Assembly (NCBI RefSeq): GCF_036785885.1
Contig: NC_092320.1
Span: 12,897,557-12,961,556, forward strand
Length of the DNA stretch: 64,000 bases
Reading direction: 5' to 3'
Origin: Coffea arabica
Lineage: Eukaryota > Streptophyta > Magnoliopsida > Gentianales > Rubiaceae
How positions within the stretch are numbered: position 1 is the first letter of the stretch; each line of letters starts with the position of its first letter. The position numbers and the translations under genes are program-made. Of the stretch, positions 23,984 through 34,519 are shown piece by piece. The notes beneath the pieces are model-generated. The model was not told the DNA's origin and made no database searches. It was given only the letters and a program-made list of their open reading frames with translations.

Positions 23984-26900
23984 ATGTCAGATCCTTTTAG
24001 GACAGTGGATATCCACATGCACTATGGTGGGCAGTTTATACATCATCCCAATATTAGGTATACAAGTGATTTAGTGAGAGTGTTTCACAATTGCGACCCT
24101 GATGAGTTATCAACATTTTCATTATTCAACCTATACTCCAAAATTGAAAAAGAAGCGGCATGTGAAAAATTTTGGTATTCCATTCCAGACCATGATGTGG
24201 ATGTAGGTGTTATCCCAATAAATGATGATGTGGACATAGAATTGTTGACTACCTGTTATGAAGGGCTTCCTTTTATGCATATATATGTAGAGGCAGGTCA
24301 GACGCCTCTCAAAATTATCTCACCAGATGGTAAGCTCTTATTCGAAAGAGTGACGAATGATGGTCCACTTGCTTTACCGTACAATGAAGGTTCTTCAGAG
24401 CTAAATTCAGATCTGACTAGAAAAGGTGCTGGAGCTTCACAAAATCCTGTTGATCTGACTGGTTTTGAACCATATATTGGTGATACAAGAGGGCAAGAAA
24501 ATGATTTAGATGGCCCAACTGCTGTAGAAACTAATGATGGCACACAAAATCCCTTCGAACCAACTAAGAAAAACAGAAGAAAGGGTGGTAAAACTCCATC
24601 AAGGAAGAGACAAACTGTGGTGCAACCTGTGAAGAGAGCAGCTAGAAAAACTGTCAGAAAATTATTTCAGCAAACAACCAGAACCTCTGTTGAGACCAAT
24701 CAAGTCAACAATGAACAACATTGTGACTTTGACAGAACCTCACTTGAGAAGAATCAAGTCAACAATGAACAGCAGCACCACAGTGATGGAAACGAAGAAC
24801 CTGATCCGGATTGGTTGAGAGAGGGCCTAGAATTTGCAGAAGATGAGGATATCTTTGCAACTGCTGGTTCAACTGTACTTCAAACAAATCAGCAAATTGG
24901 TGACTTGAATGAGCAGCAGCAACAACATCAGCAACCACAAGGTGAGGAGTCTACAACACAATATCAGCAAACTGAAGACTTGAATGAGCAGCAGCAACAA
25001 CATCAGCAACGACAAGGTGAGGAGTTTACAGCACAGCATCAACAAACTGAAGACTTGAATAAGCAGCAGCAACAATATGAGGAAGCACAGGGTGAGGAGT
25101 CCACAGCACAACATCAACATGGAGGAGACCAACCTATTGGCCCTGACAGTGAGGAATGGAATGAACCTGTGACTGCAGATGAAGACTTCCTATATTCTGG
25201 TGATGAAAATGGGCCTGACTACTCATATTTCAATGCTTCAGTGGAGTTTAACAAGCCAAATTTTGAATTAAAGGTTGGGAAGAAATTCACTCATTTTACA
25301 AAATTTAGAGAAGCACTTGTGGAATGGAACATTAGAGAGGGATACGAAGTTTTATATATCAACAATGACAGTTGGAGGATAACTGCCAAATGTGCAAAAG
25401 GATGTTCTTGGAGGATTCATGCAAGCAGAGTTAATAGAACTGACACTTTTCAGATCAAAACACTAAAGGGAGAGCACCATTGCGGCAGAGAGTACACTAA
25501 CAAGCATGCAACCTCAACTTATGTGAGCAGAAAGTTTCAAGAGAAGGTTCGAGATGACCCTAATTGCAGCTTGGATGGCATTATTAATGATGCCAGAAGA
25601 AGATTCATGGTTAATATAAGTGGCAAAAAAGCATACAGGACTAAGAGGAAGGCCAGGGAGGCAATCAAAGGTTGTGATATGGAGCAATATGAACGGCTGT
25701 GGGATTATGCTGCCACGGTTAGACAGTCAAATCCAGACAGTCATATAGCTATACAAATAGACAGGGGGTCTATTGAGGAAAGGGCAACATTTCAAAGGTT
25801 ATTCTATGGTTTGGGTGCTCTTAAAAAGGGCTTTCTTGCAGGTTGTAGACCAATCATTGGCCTAGATGGTTGCTTTTTGAAGGGGCCCTTTGGAGGTCAG
25901 CTGTTAGCAGCACTTGGAAGGGATGGGAATGACAATATGTTTCCCATAGCCATTGCCATTGTTGAAGCAGAAAACTATAATAGCTGGACTTGATTTTTGA
26001 AGGAACTGATTACTCATATTGGAAGGGGCAATGTAGTGCCTTATACCTTCATTTCTGACAGGCAAAAAGGACTGGTACATGCTATAGAGGAGCTATTTCC
26101 TGGTGCAGAACACAGATTTTGCCTTAGGCATCTGTTTGAGAATTTTAAGGCAAAGTTCAAAGACAGTGAACTGAGAGAATTGTTTTGGGCTACTGCATCA
26201 GCAACTAATGGTGATGATTTCAAGAGAGCATTGAATGCTTTGGAGATAGCTCAGCCACAAAATGGAGAGAACCTTACTGCTGCTGGTTGGTTAAAAAGGC
26301 TGCCATATCACTTGTGGTCTAGAGCACATTATGGAATGGCTGCTAAGACTGATATTTCAGTCAACAATTTGAATGAGAGTTTCAACAACTACATTTTAAA
26401 ACCAAGAGACGAGCCAATTGTGACTCTTCTTGAATTTTTCAGAAGAAAGTTAATGCAACGATTGACATTGAAGAGGCAAGGCATGGAGTCATATGGAGGC
26501 AGATTGTGTCCAAACATTATTGAGAAGCTAGCCAAAAGTATAGAGAAGAGCAGACATTGTATTGCTATATTTGATGGTATTGAATCATTTGAGGTTGATG
26601 GTTTCAACAGAACCTCCGTCGTGAACTTGCAACATAGAAGCTGTTCATGTGGTGCATTCCAGTTGACTGGAATTCCATGTGTGCATGCTATTTCTGCCAT
26701 TCAAAGCATGCGGATGAAGGTTGAAAACTATGTCGATGAGTGCTATAGTAAAGAGGCATACTTGAGGGCATATGCTTATAGCATTGGAGCTGTTCCATCC
26801 AAAGAACACTGGATTGATAGTGGAATGCAGCTGTTAAATCCACCATTTGTGAAGAAACAACCTGGGAGACCTAAAAAACTTAGAAGAAGAGGTCCGGATG

Positions 26901-27263
26901 AACCGAGAGATCCACAAAGAGCTTCCAAAAAGGGGTTGCCAATATACTGTAAGAGATGTTTAAAAACTGGCCATAATAGGAGAACTTGTAAGGAACCTCC
27001 TCATCCCAAATCCAAGTTGTATAAGGTACATTTAAGTACTTGAATTTTTCTTGGATTACGTACTCTTGATAATTATTCCAGCAATAAATTTTTGACTCTG
27101 GTTGCAGGCTCCAGCAAGCAATACCCAGCGAGGGGCAAGAACAGCTTCCACTTCAGCCCCAACCAGAGAAGCACCAGTGCATCAAGTATCTCAGCAAAGC
27201 AGCACTGCTGCAGTTACTGATAACAACCCCAGTTCTCGATCCAAAAGATTTAAGAAAAATTAG
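23984..27263 (+). pseudogene. MuDR-type MULE transposase, one in-frame stop
   Basis: Transposase that cuts and pastes the element through its TIRs. The ATG at 23984 follows a likely 5'UTR intron (23552-23973, GTAAG to TAG). The order is: a variable N-terminal half with Gln-rich repeats (about 300-390), a MuDR DNA-binding domain (about 420-510, CAKGC then GEHHCGREY), the MULE core (about 620-740, GLDGCFLKG with the first Asp, then ISDRQKGL), a SWIM finger (about 890-905, CSCGAFQLTGIPCVH) and a CCHC knuckle (about 992-1005, CKRCLKTGHNRRTC). An intron at 27026-27107 joins Lys to Ala in phase 0, and the stop TAG is at 27261. The only lesion is TGA at 25991-25993, inside the core, where copy B has TGG (Trp). 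Full-length product would be about 1065 residues. Without readthrough the product lacks most of the core, SWIM finger and knuckle. Confidence 0.9.
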
Positions 27264-27560
27264 GATCAGGATGCTCTTTTTTGTAATGACATTATTGGCA
27301 TATTTTGTAATGACATTGTATAATGGATTAACATATTTTGTAAGTGATGCTCTTTTTTGTAATGACATTATTGGCATTATTGCTCTTTTTTGTATTGCTA
27401 TATATTGGATTGTGGTTATCATATTATGACTATCTAAATTACAGTTGGTTTTGTATTGCTATATATTGGATTGTGGTTATCATATTATCATATTAGATTG
27501 TGGTCATGACAGTTGGTTCATGACTAAACAGGTTGTATGATTATTATCTTTCTTTCAGAC
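27264..27560. repeat. Nested direct repeats between the convergent MULE genes
   Basis: Phrases such as CTCTTTTTTGTAATGACATT with TATTGGCAT, and GTATTGCTATATATTGGATT with GTGGTTATCATATTA, recur two or three times each. The equivalent region of copy B (19440-19650) has fewer copies. It separates the 3' ends of the two genes. Confidence 0.75.
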
Positions 27561-27653
27561 AGGAATACAAATCATGACAAAATTTGGAATTTTTTCATAA
27601 ACTAAAATCATTACATTATTTAGTACATCATTATACTGCCACTAACCAAACTA

Positions 27654-28082
27654 CTATTTTCTATAAGCAGCAATAACTAGAGATAAACAACAAATAATAA
27701 GAGACAAAATCATTATCACTTTCAACATCCCCACAGTGCCTTCAACCGTGCTCAACTTTGCATGTAGCCCCGACAAAATGTCACCATTGTTCACAGCTAG
27801 CATACCTTCATTACTGTTCACTCTTGGAGAGAACCCAAAACTTTCGTCTAATCTTGTTTCTGGACTTTTACTAGTACATTCATTGCCCATTCCATCCCTT
27901 CTTAGAGGATTGCACCATGCCCAAAAGGAGCAGGATTGATCTTCACAAATGTAATACAGCCTACCTTTTGAGGGTTTGTTGGACTCCACGATCTTGATTT
28001 TTGCTCTTTTCTTGCAGAAGCATCGAGACCATTCATACCTTAGATCTGTCAAACCTCCTCCAAAATTTGCAGAAGTGGACAT
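27654..28082 (-). CDS. GRF-type zinc-finger protein with C-terminal membrane segment (MULE second gene)
   Basis: A 142-residue intact frame starting at ATG 28082, just inside the right TIR and converging on the transposase. Residues about 21-55 look like a GRF zinc finger: C-F-C, then KGRLYYICEDQSCSFWAW, the usual GRxYYxC...CxFWxW pattern. Residues about 110-139 hold a short amphipathic stretch and one hydrophobic helix (VIMILSLIICCLSLVIA) ending in YRK, so it is probably tail-anchored. GRF fingers bind nucleic acid in other proteins; the role here is unknown. Its position parallels mudrB of maize MuDR, but I see no sequence relationship. The open frame and its counterpart in copy B suggest it is a true element gene, either an accessory protein or an old captured host gene. 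Confidence 0.75.
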   Translation of the reverse strand: MSTSANFGGGLTDLRYEWSRCFCKKRAKIKIVESNKPSKGRLYYICEDQSCSFWAWCNPLRRDGMGNECTSKSPETRLDESFGFSPRVNSNEGMLAVNNGDILSGLHAKLSTVEGTVGMLKVIMILSLIICCLSLVIAAYRK

Positions 28083-28249
28083 GACGACTTCGATATACTC
28101 AGAAGTAGATTTTTTCCCTTTTTCCTTTCACTCTTTGATAGCTTCAAATATATTCTCCCCTAATATGTACTGCCTTCTATATAGCAACTGAAGGGTAGAT
28201 TGGGAATGAAACTCACGATCTTTTCAAAAGAACCTCGCAGACCCATCAT

Positions 28250-28387
28250 CAGTAGTTCGCTCAGCCGGTTATAGGTCTATTTCCACTTCAGTTATGAAGT
28301 TTAGGGCGTTTATGTGTATGTTTCTAAACGATATGGGGGTTCCGTGTCTTTTCGCGAAACCATAGGGGGGTTCCGTGTATTTTTCCC
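28250..28387 (-). repeat. Right terminal inverted repeat of MULE copy A
   Basis: Reverse complement of the left TIR, ending TGTATTTTTCCC at 28387 and followed by the 9-bp target duplication TAAACATAT. It lies upstream of the GRF-finger gene and probably holds its promoter. Confidence 0.9.
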
Positions 28388-28396
28388 TAAACATAT

Positions 28397-29135
28397 TGAT
28401 GGGTTGAAGTGAGATTTCGGTTCGATTGAGACTTGGGTCGTTCTTTGCCTAAAGTTTATGGATTCAAAATTGTCAAAAAAACATACAGACGGGTAGGACG
28501 ACATGGGCTCAAAACTCACAGGCCATCGTCGTGTCCTTCAGCTGGATGCATGCATTAATTGAGGGATGAAAGGACTACGAAAAGATCTTTTTTTAATCGA
28601 TCATACAACAGGATCAATAATACTAGTAGGTACCATGAATAATGCATAATTGATGTTTTATGATGATTCAGAATTATAAGAATTAGTAAGATCAAAATAA
28701 ACTATTTTCCAAGAAAATTCCTGAATATCAATGCCCATATTTGAAATATCTAAATGAATTATTTTTGAAAAGACAAAAAATAAAGGATTAGTCCAACAAT
28801 GCTATTAGTTAGCACGACAGCTCCTCTATACCAAGCATTTTAAGTGTGTATGTCTGTCTCATACTTCTATTATCGAATTACCATCCTATGATTGAGATTA
28901 ACATTGCTCAATTTTACATTCAAAATCAAAACATCTTTTTATGATGTAACATGAATTTCAAACAAAATAAAAGAGAGAGACTAATGTTTATCCAAACCAG
29001 TTATTTGGATGCCATTTAGTGGCTGCTATGTACGCCACTTTGTCTTATAATTTCACTAGTTATAGGCCTCACATGAAGCGCATAGTATTGCTAAGTATAA
29101 AATAATACAGTTGATAATTCTTAATAACAGACATA
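28397..29135. other. Spacer without recognised genes
   Basis: AT-rich. The first 170 bp faintly resemble 16340-16480 (shared GGCTCAAAACTCAC and TATTGGATTCAAA-like phrases), and 28600-28770 faintly resembles 16680-16880. Nothing else seen. Confidence 0.5.
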
Positions 29136-29143
29136 TACAGCAC

Positions 29144-29855
29144 TAAGGGTAGGCAAAATTATCCGCTAACCCGAAAATCCGTCGTATCCGATTCGATCCG
29201 ATCCGAAAATTAGAATATCCGATTTTTATTATTTGATCGAGTCAAAAGAGAGTCGGGTACCCGCTAAGATGCGGGGCGGGTTAGGGTCACATAATTAAAA
29301 ACCTGTGGGTACCTGATCCGCCTCGCATATATATTTTTATTTTTATACACACACCATAAAATAATAAGTTAGAACTAAATAAGTAATTTTATTGAATAAA
29401 TTGCATTACAAATATGAGAGACTATAGTTTATTTACAAGATTCATTTGTAGAGGCCATGATCTTATATTTTATAGAAAAAAGTTTAATTAATGTGGAACA
29501 TATATATTAAAAATTGTACTACTTATTTCAAACTTTTATTGATTTTGAATTCTTTTAATTTTTTTCCTTTATCTTATATTTTCTTCACATGCTTGTTTCT
29601 AGGTGGGAAACCTTTTTTTAGAAAAAAAATTTATTAAATTTTAGATGAATGTGTAAAATATAAAATTAAATTGGTATAAATCATTTTTTAAAATTAAATA
29701 ATAAATGGGACGGGGGGGTATCCGCTGACCCGACCATAATCGGGTACTCGCTGATATGTGGGGCGAGTAAGAGTCAGAAAATGGTTAATCCGTAAAGTGT
29801 AGATCGGGTCAGTCAAATGGTGAATGAGACGGGTACCCGACCCGCGCCCACCCTA
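29144..29855. mobile_element. Non-autonomous hAT-like element
   Basis: A 712-bp element whose ends read TAAGGGTAGGCAAAA and, inverted, TAGGGTGGGCGCGGGTC. Flanks carry an 8-bp target duplication with one mismatch, TACAGCAC (29136-29143) and TACAACAC (29856-29863); eight bases is the hAT signature. Both ends are rich in GGGTACCCG/ACCCG motifs while the middle is AT-rich. No coding frame. Confidence 0.8.
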
Positions 29856-29863
29856 TACAACAC

Positions 29864-31214
29864 AAGTAAAATGTTACGTACACATGCATGATACACATAT
29901 TTTTGCATGTAACGCCAAGGGATTCCACTAACCTCCTTCGTCCCCAACCACTTAATCCTATCTCTGTAATGGCTCTAAATTAGTTAGAGACTTAATAAGT
30001 TGTAGTAGTAAAGTTTTGTTGTTTGTTTCGTCATTGACCAAAAACAAGAAACTGTGTATTTTCAATGCAGAGAACTAGAAACTGTCTTTTCAATTTGTTA
30101 CGAGGGCAGACATTTCCTGTGACGATGGTGCACAAAATCACACATCTACTACACAATATTCGTGATTCAAACTTGTAGATTCGAGTGGAAGAGGACTACA
30201 ATAATAATTTTGCTTATCCTAGCTAGAAGGCTAAGTTCGTAGAATCACATTTGTTGAGAATAGAAGAAGTTTAGCCGAAGTTCACGTCTAATAAGGTTAA
30301 AAGTCAAAAACAGATTAAGGGAAGACGTGTTAGATTTGGGACCAGGAACAAGTTCATTAATTAATTAACATCTTGTAATTCATCATAAATAAATTGTATG
30401 ACTTTGTAATCGAGATGTAAAAAAGTTCAGATTACTTGCTAAGTTTTCATACAATTTTTTACATCGAGATGTAATAGATAGGTGAAAAAGCCTAGCAAGT
30501 AATCTGAACTCTCTTTTTTTTTTTTTTTGGTTTGGTGGGGTTTCCCTGGTTTTTTGCTTAAATATTGACTTTTAAAGTCAGGCCTAATTTCCTTAACTTG
30601 AAGCATGGACTTTCTTTACACTTGATAGCATGGAATGTGCCTGGCTGCCAAGACATAAGGCCAGATGGTCAACAAACAGCATCGAATCTGCAGTATCACT
30701 CTACTCTATCCAAGAGTTACGAGTCAAAAGTGGTATTCCTGGATGACTGCTAGTCTTGCCAAACCGATTTTGTTGAAACTAAAAATTGGCCGAAAAAAGA
30801 TTATTCAAGATTCATAAGCATGTTGCCACAAAAAGAACAGCTAATCTATCTGTTACAGCTATAAATTGGATCTAATCTAATCTAATACATTTGAGTCGAA
30901 ATTTCAGCTCAATGTTTCCTTCAATTATCTCCTCCTCTTCGTCCCAGGGAATCGCTAAGACAAAACTAAAGGAAAGTTTATATGTCTACAAACATGGCAA
31001 CATTCTTATTAAGGTTTTTTTTAAAAAAAAAAAATTATTTAGGTGCTTGTATATGATCACTAGTTATTTCTTGGACTGCATTGACCACTTATGGCTCTTT
31101 TTTTCTTCACTTAAAAAGGATCTAAACTTGCAAATGGCTATTTGGCATCCATTCATTTATCAACCTCTCAAAAATTATTTGTCCAGTGTTTGTCCTTTCT
31201 TATATAGAACAGTA
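29864..31214. other. Spacer without recognised genes
   Basis: AT-rich sequence between the hAT-like element and the Helitron. It contains one strong small inverted repeat (30424-30510). Short ORFs near 30565 and 30891 resemble nothing known. Confidence 0.5.
30424..30510. repeat. Small perfect hairpin
   Basis: The 18-base arm AGTTCAGATTACTTGCTA at 30424-30441 recurs as its exact reverse complement at 30493-30510, with a 51-base loop. Beyond the arms the pairing continues imperfectly. It may be a very small MITE or a miRNA-like foldback. Confidence 0.75.
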
Positions 31215-32835
31215 TCCTTATACTATATAAGATTGAGTTTTTGGTCTAAGAGTAGGTTGAATTTCAACCGCATGGGTGGGGGCTTTTTGGGAATGTTAAA
31301 TATTGTGTATTAGCCTAACAGCTTTAGGTGCAACTTCACAAAGCATGTATTTGGATATGTTTACTGAAATGACCCCATTTTAATACATTTAAAGTTCTCA
31401 TTGATGAGCCATCTGAGTATTGATGGAATATGTAATGAGTGTGCAACTATTTTTGCCTGTTGTACACCCCATATATGCTTGTGTGTTGATGTAATTACCG
31501 AAATACCCCTTAGGCCCAATTATTCCTCTAAACGGACAAGTAAACGTTGCTTCTATGTGGGAGGGGGTGTCATTAAAATCGTCCGGTACCTGAAACGTTC
31601 CAATGGTTGCCTAACCGGTATGGCTGTTAATGGTTTGGTCGGAACCCACTTCCTCATCTTTTAATCTGCATTTATGCCCCACGAACGTAGGTCCGTTACC
31701 CCCTTTCAGCTTCAGTTTCCCGTCGCCTCCCTTTACAGTGACCTGCTATGACGTTTCCTCTTCTTGGATTCAATTGCTTAGGTCCGACTTCTGTTAGCTA
31801 GATGAGCCACTGGTGTATGAACTCTACTCTGAAATTACCAATCATTTGTCTGTTCTTTTTAGACTTTGGATTGATCGCAAATTCTAGCATGATTGGTATT
31901 CGGCCTTTTTCTTTTCTGTGTAAGAGTTTTAATTAATTTGTCGAATGTGATTTGCATTTTTTTGGTTTTCAATTGGTGAAGAAAGAGTAAAGATGCCCAT
32001 TTTTGTTTCGAATTTAAGTTGCATTTCTGCTGCTTGGTACTTGGGAATAATTGTTTTAGGAATTTAGGAAAATGGAAACTTTTGCAGAACTTTGAATAAG
32101 CATAATCCCATTTCAATTTTCGAAGCCTCGTATGGTGCCTCAAAGGTATGATCACAGACTCATAGCAATGTTGGAGGGTATAGTGATTGTGAGTTTGAAC
32201 TCTAATTTATTCATGATTCTGGGAACTTTTTTCATAATTTTGATTGCCATTAGGAGTTCATGAAAGGTGTGGTTGGTGCAAGGTCATCTTCTGCATTCTT
32301 TAGGTTATTTTGCTTTTTGGTAGTATCGAATTTATGGGGTTCAACAGCTGAAGTTTAACAATTGATAAACTTCAGGTTTTCCTTTTTCCTTTGTAGTTCA
32401 AGAGTTAATCAGTTATTAGACAGTGAAGTTCTTAGTTCACCACTTTTGCAGTTCAGGGTTTTTTCTATGTTTGCTATGAAGAAATTATTTTATCTCAAGT
32501 CATGTTGCAGCGGAAATGGAACTATTTGCTTTGACATTTTTCACTGATCAAACATTTTCTGCATCAAAGTGGTTTGGTAGCTCCTTTTCAGCCTCTTTTC
32601 TGCTCAGGGAAGAAAATTTATTAAGGAAAGGGTGGTATTCATTGCATATTAACTGGATTTCTGTTCGGTGACAGTTGCTCTTCATTTCATCTGGTCTTTG
32701 GTAGTAATTTTTAGCACCTTTTCTTGCTTTTTTTGCTTTCTAATGCAAATTTTAATTTTTACAACCGTGGTTTCCATTCATTTTATTTAAATATTGTTGT
32801 AAATGTCTTAATGGTGGTGAATGGATTCTTTGTAG

Positions 32836-32931
32836 GTAATTTTTCCTGAAGTAATAGATGTTGACATGGATGACGACTATGAGGATATTATGCTTTTGGA
32901 TACAGAAGTGGACACAAAGAGGAAGGGCAAG
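32836..32931 (+). pseudogene. Captured exon fragment, possibly from a UBC25/26-like E2 gene
   Basis: A 96-nt open segment bounded by an acceptor (TTTGTAG) and a donor (GTAACT). It encodes 32 residues including FPEVIDVDMDDDYEDIMLL and TEVDTKRKGK. The acidic stretch and 'FPEVIDVD' remind me of the N-terminus of large plant E2 ubiquitin-conjugating enzymes related to UBC25/26, upstream of their catalytic domain. No catalytic domain is present in the Helitron. The exon-intron style fits a captured host gene; the family call is tentative. Confidence 0.4.
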
Positions 32932-33014
32932 GTAACTATAAACTTTCGTTCGCAAAATGTTGCTTGGTACAATATTAATTGGATTTGTGAGTCAGCTGAC
33001 TCCAATATGGTACT

Positions 33015-34519
33015 TGACAGGTCGTCAACCTGTGTAATAATAATAATAAATATAGAACCTAACTACCACTAAGAGCAGTCAATAATTAATCCTAGGTACT
33101 GGAGCAGGGACTCTAGGTGTGCAATGGGTTACTTGATTCACCCTGTTCCCGAAGAGTTTGCTTAATCCGATATACCAGAATTAATTAATTGACAAAAGTT
33201 ACTAAATAGTAGACAGTGGCAAGTAGGGTCGTCTCCTCAGGGACTGGAGATATTTGTCTCTTTTTAAAGTCCAATTGATAAGGGGGGATTTTACCGGAAT
33301 GAAACTAAAAATAATCAGACAATTTAATTAAAAATGAATAAATCACTAGCACAAATATAGCAGGAATTTAATCAGGAATAAATAAATTCTAGCCAAGGAT
33401 ACAACTACTCAAGCACAGTCCATTTATCTGATCATTGATGCAGCAGAGGTTCACTTAATTTATTAATAGGCTAGTTATAGTCCGACGACCAATTTTTCCT
33501 TAAATTATTGATAACCAAGGTACGACCGTTAATTACCCCTAATCAGCAAATACTCCTAGGTACGACCATAGGAATTAATTTTCCAATTGCATTAATAACT
33601 AGAAAAACCTAACCCTAATCAATAACACGCTACGAGGGTTATTTAAATTAGATCGCACGTTCCCCTAATGTGTAAACACACCAGTTGCCACTAATATTAA
33701 TCAATCAAACAATTACGGATTTAATTGATTAAATTGGCACGAGATTAATATATCACATTGAACATCGGGCCCTGTACATCCAATTAATAAAATAATCCCA
33801 TGAAAATTAAATCAGGCAACATGCAAATATTAATAGATAAAGGAACACGTGAAAACTAATTAGATCTCACAGATTTTCGGAACTGCGCCGTCGAGTTGAC
33901 CCTTGACTAGATGGAAGACTTAGCCACGCCGCATAATTAAATCACCACACGAATTAATAAATTTCCAAGGCATTGTTCTTTTTACTAACAAGTAAGGAAT
34001 AAAGGATGTTTTTCCCGTTGGGGAATTTTGTCGAACACCTGGCGTGTGTCAGAGGCCAGTCAAAAGAAAGAAGAACTAAAACTACCCTAAAAGACTAAAA
34101 CTAGAGATCAAAATAAAAGCCACCCGTCTTCTGTACGTTTGTTCCCTATTTAAAGCCAAAAGAAAGATATCCAGTGGTCCCCACCAATTGGCCACAAGCT
34201 GCCGAATTCATCTCCTTGTTTTGAGCCTCTGCGCGGTCCCCACCAATTGGCCACAAGCTGCTGAATTACTTCTTGTTCCTAAGGCTTTGTACGTTGCCTT
34301 TACTAGCTCTTGTAGCTCTTGTGGTCCCAGCCAATTGAGGCTTCCTGCTGGAGTCTCCCAAATTTGCATCCAAAAGTCCCTCTTTTTGTAGTTATCTGCT
34401 CCACTCCTGGAATTGGGTCCAGATACCAAATATGAGTAAATATCAGCAATTAACACAATATTTGTCCGGGATAGAAGGGGAAATTAATAATAAAATTACT
34501 AACAAATTATACCCTATCA
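33015..34519. mobile_element. Solo LTR inserted in the Helitron
   Basis: A 1505-bp sequence beginning TGACAGGTCGTCAACC and ending ACCCTATCA, flanked by a perfect 5-bp target duplication GTACT (33010-33014 and 34520-34524). TG...CA ends, 5-bp duplication and lack of any interior mark a solo LTR left by LTR-LTR recombination. It holds a phrase common in plant LTRs (GGCAAGTAGGGTCGTCTCCT near 33219). A direct repeat CCACCAATTGGCCACAAGCT lies near 34181 and 34241. Its strand is not determined. Confidence 0.88.

Larger units (their letters stand above)
23115..28387 (+). mobile_element. Full-length MuDR-type MULE (copy A) with TIRs and 9-bp target duplication
   Basis: A 5273-bp element. Both ends read GGGAAAAATACAC inward, and the flanks carry a perfect 9-bp target duplication, TAAACATAT, at 23106-23114 and 28388-28396; nine bases is the MULE signature. 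It holds two convergent genes, each beginning near one TIR: the transposase (plus strand) and a GRF-type zinc-finger membrane protein (minus strand). This matches the two-gene layout of maize MuDR (mudrA and mudrB). Only one coding lesion was found, the stop at 25991. Confidence 0.95.

Noticed and set aside
24869-25132. Leu-rich ORF antisense to the transposase
   Set aside because: It is the reverse strand of the CAG/CAA Gln repeats in the transposase N-terminal half.
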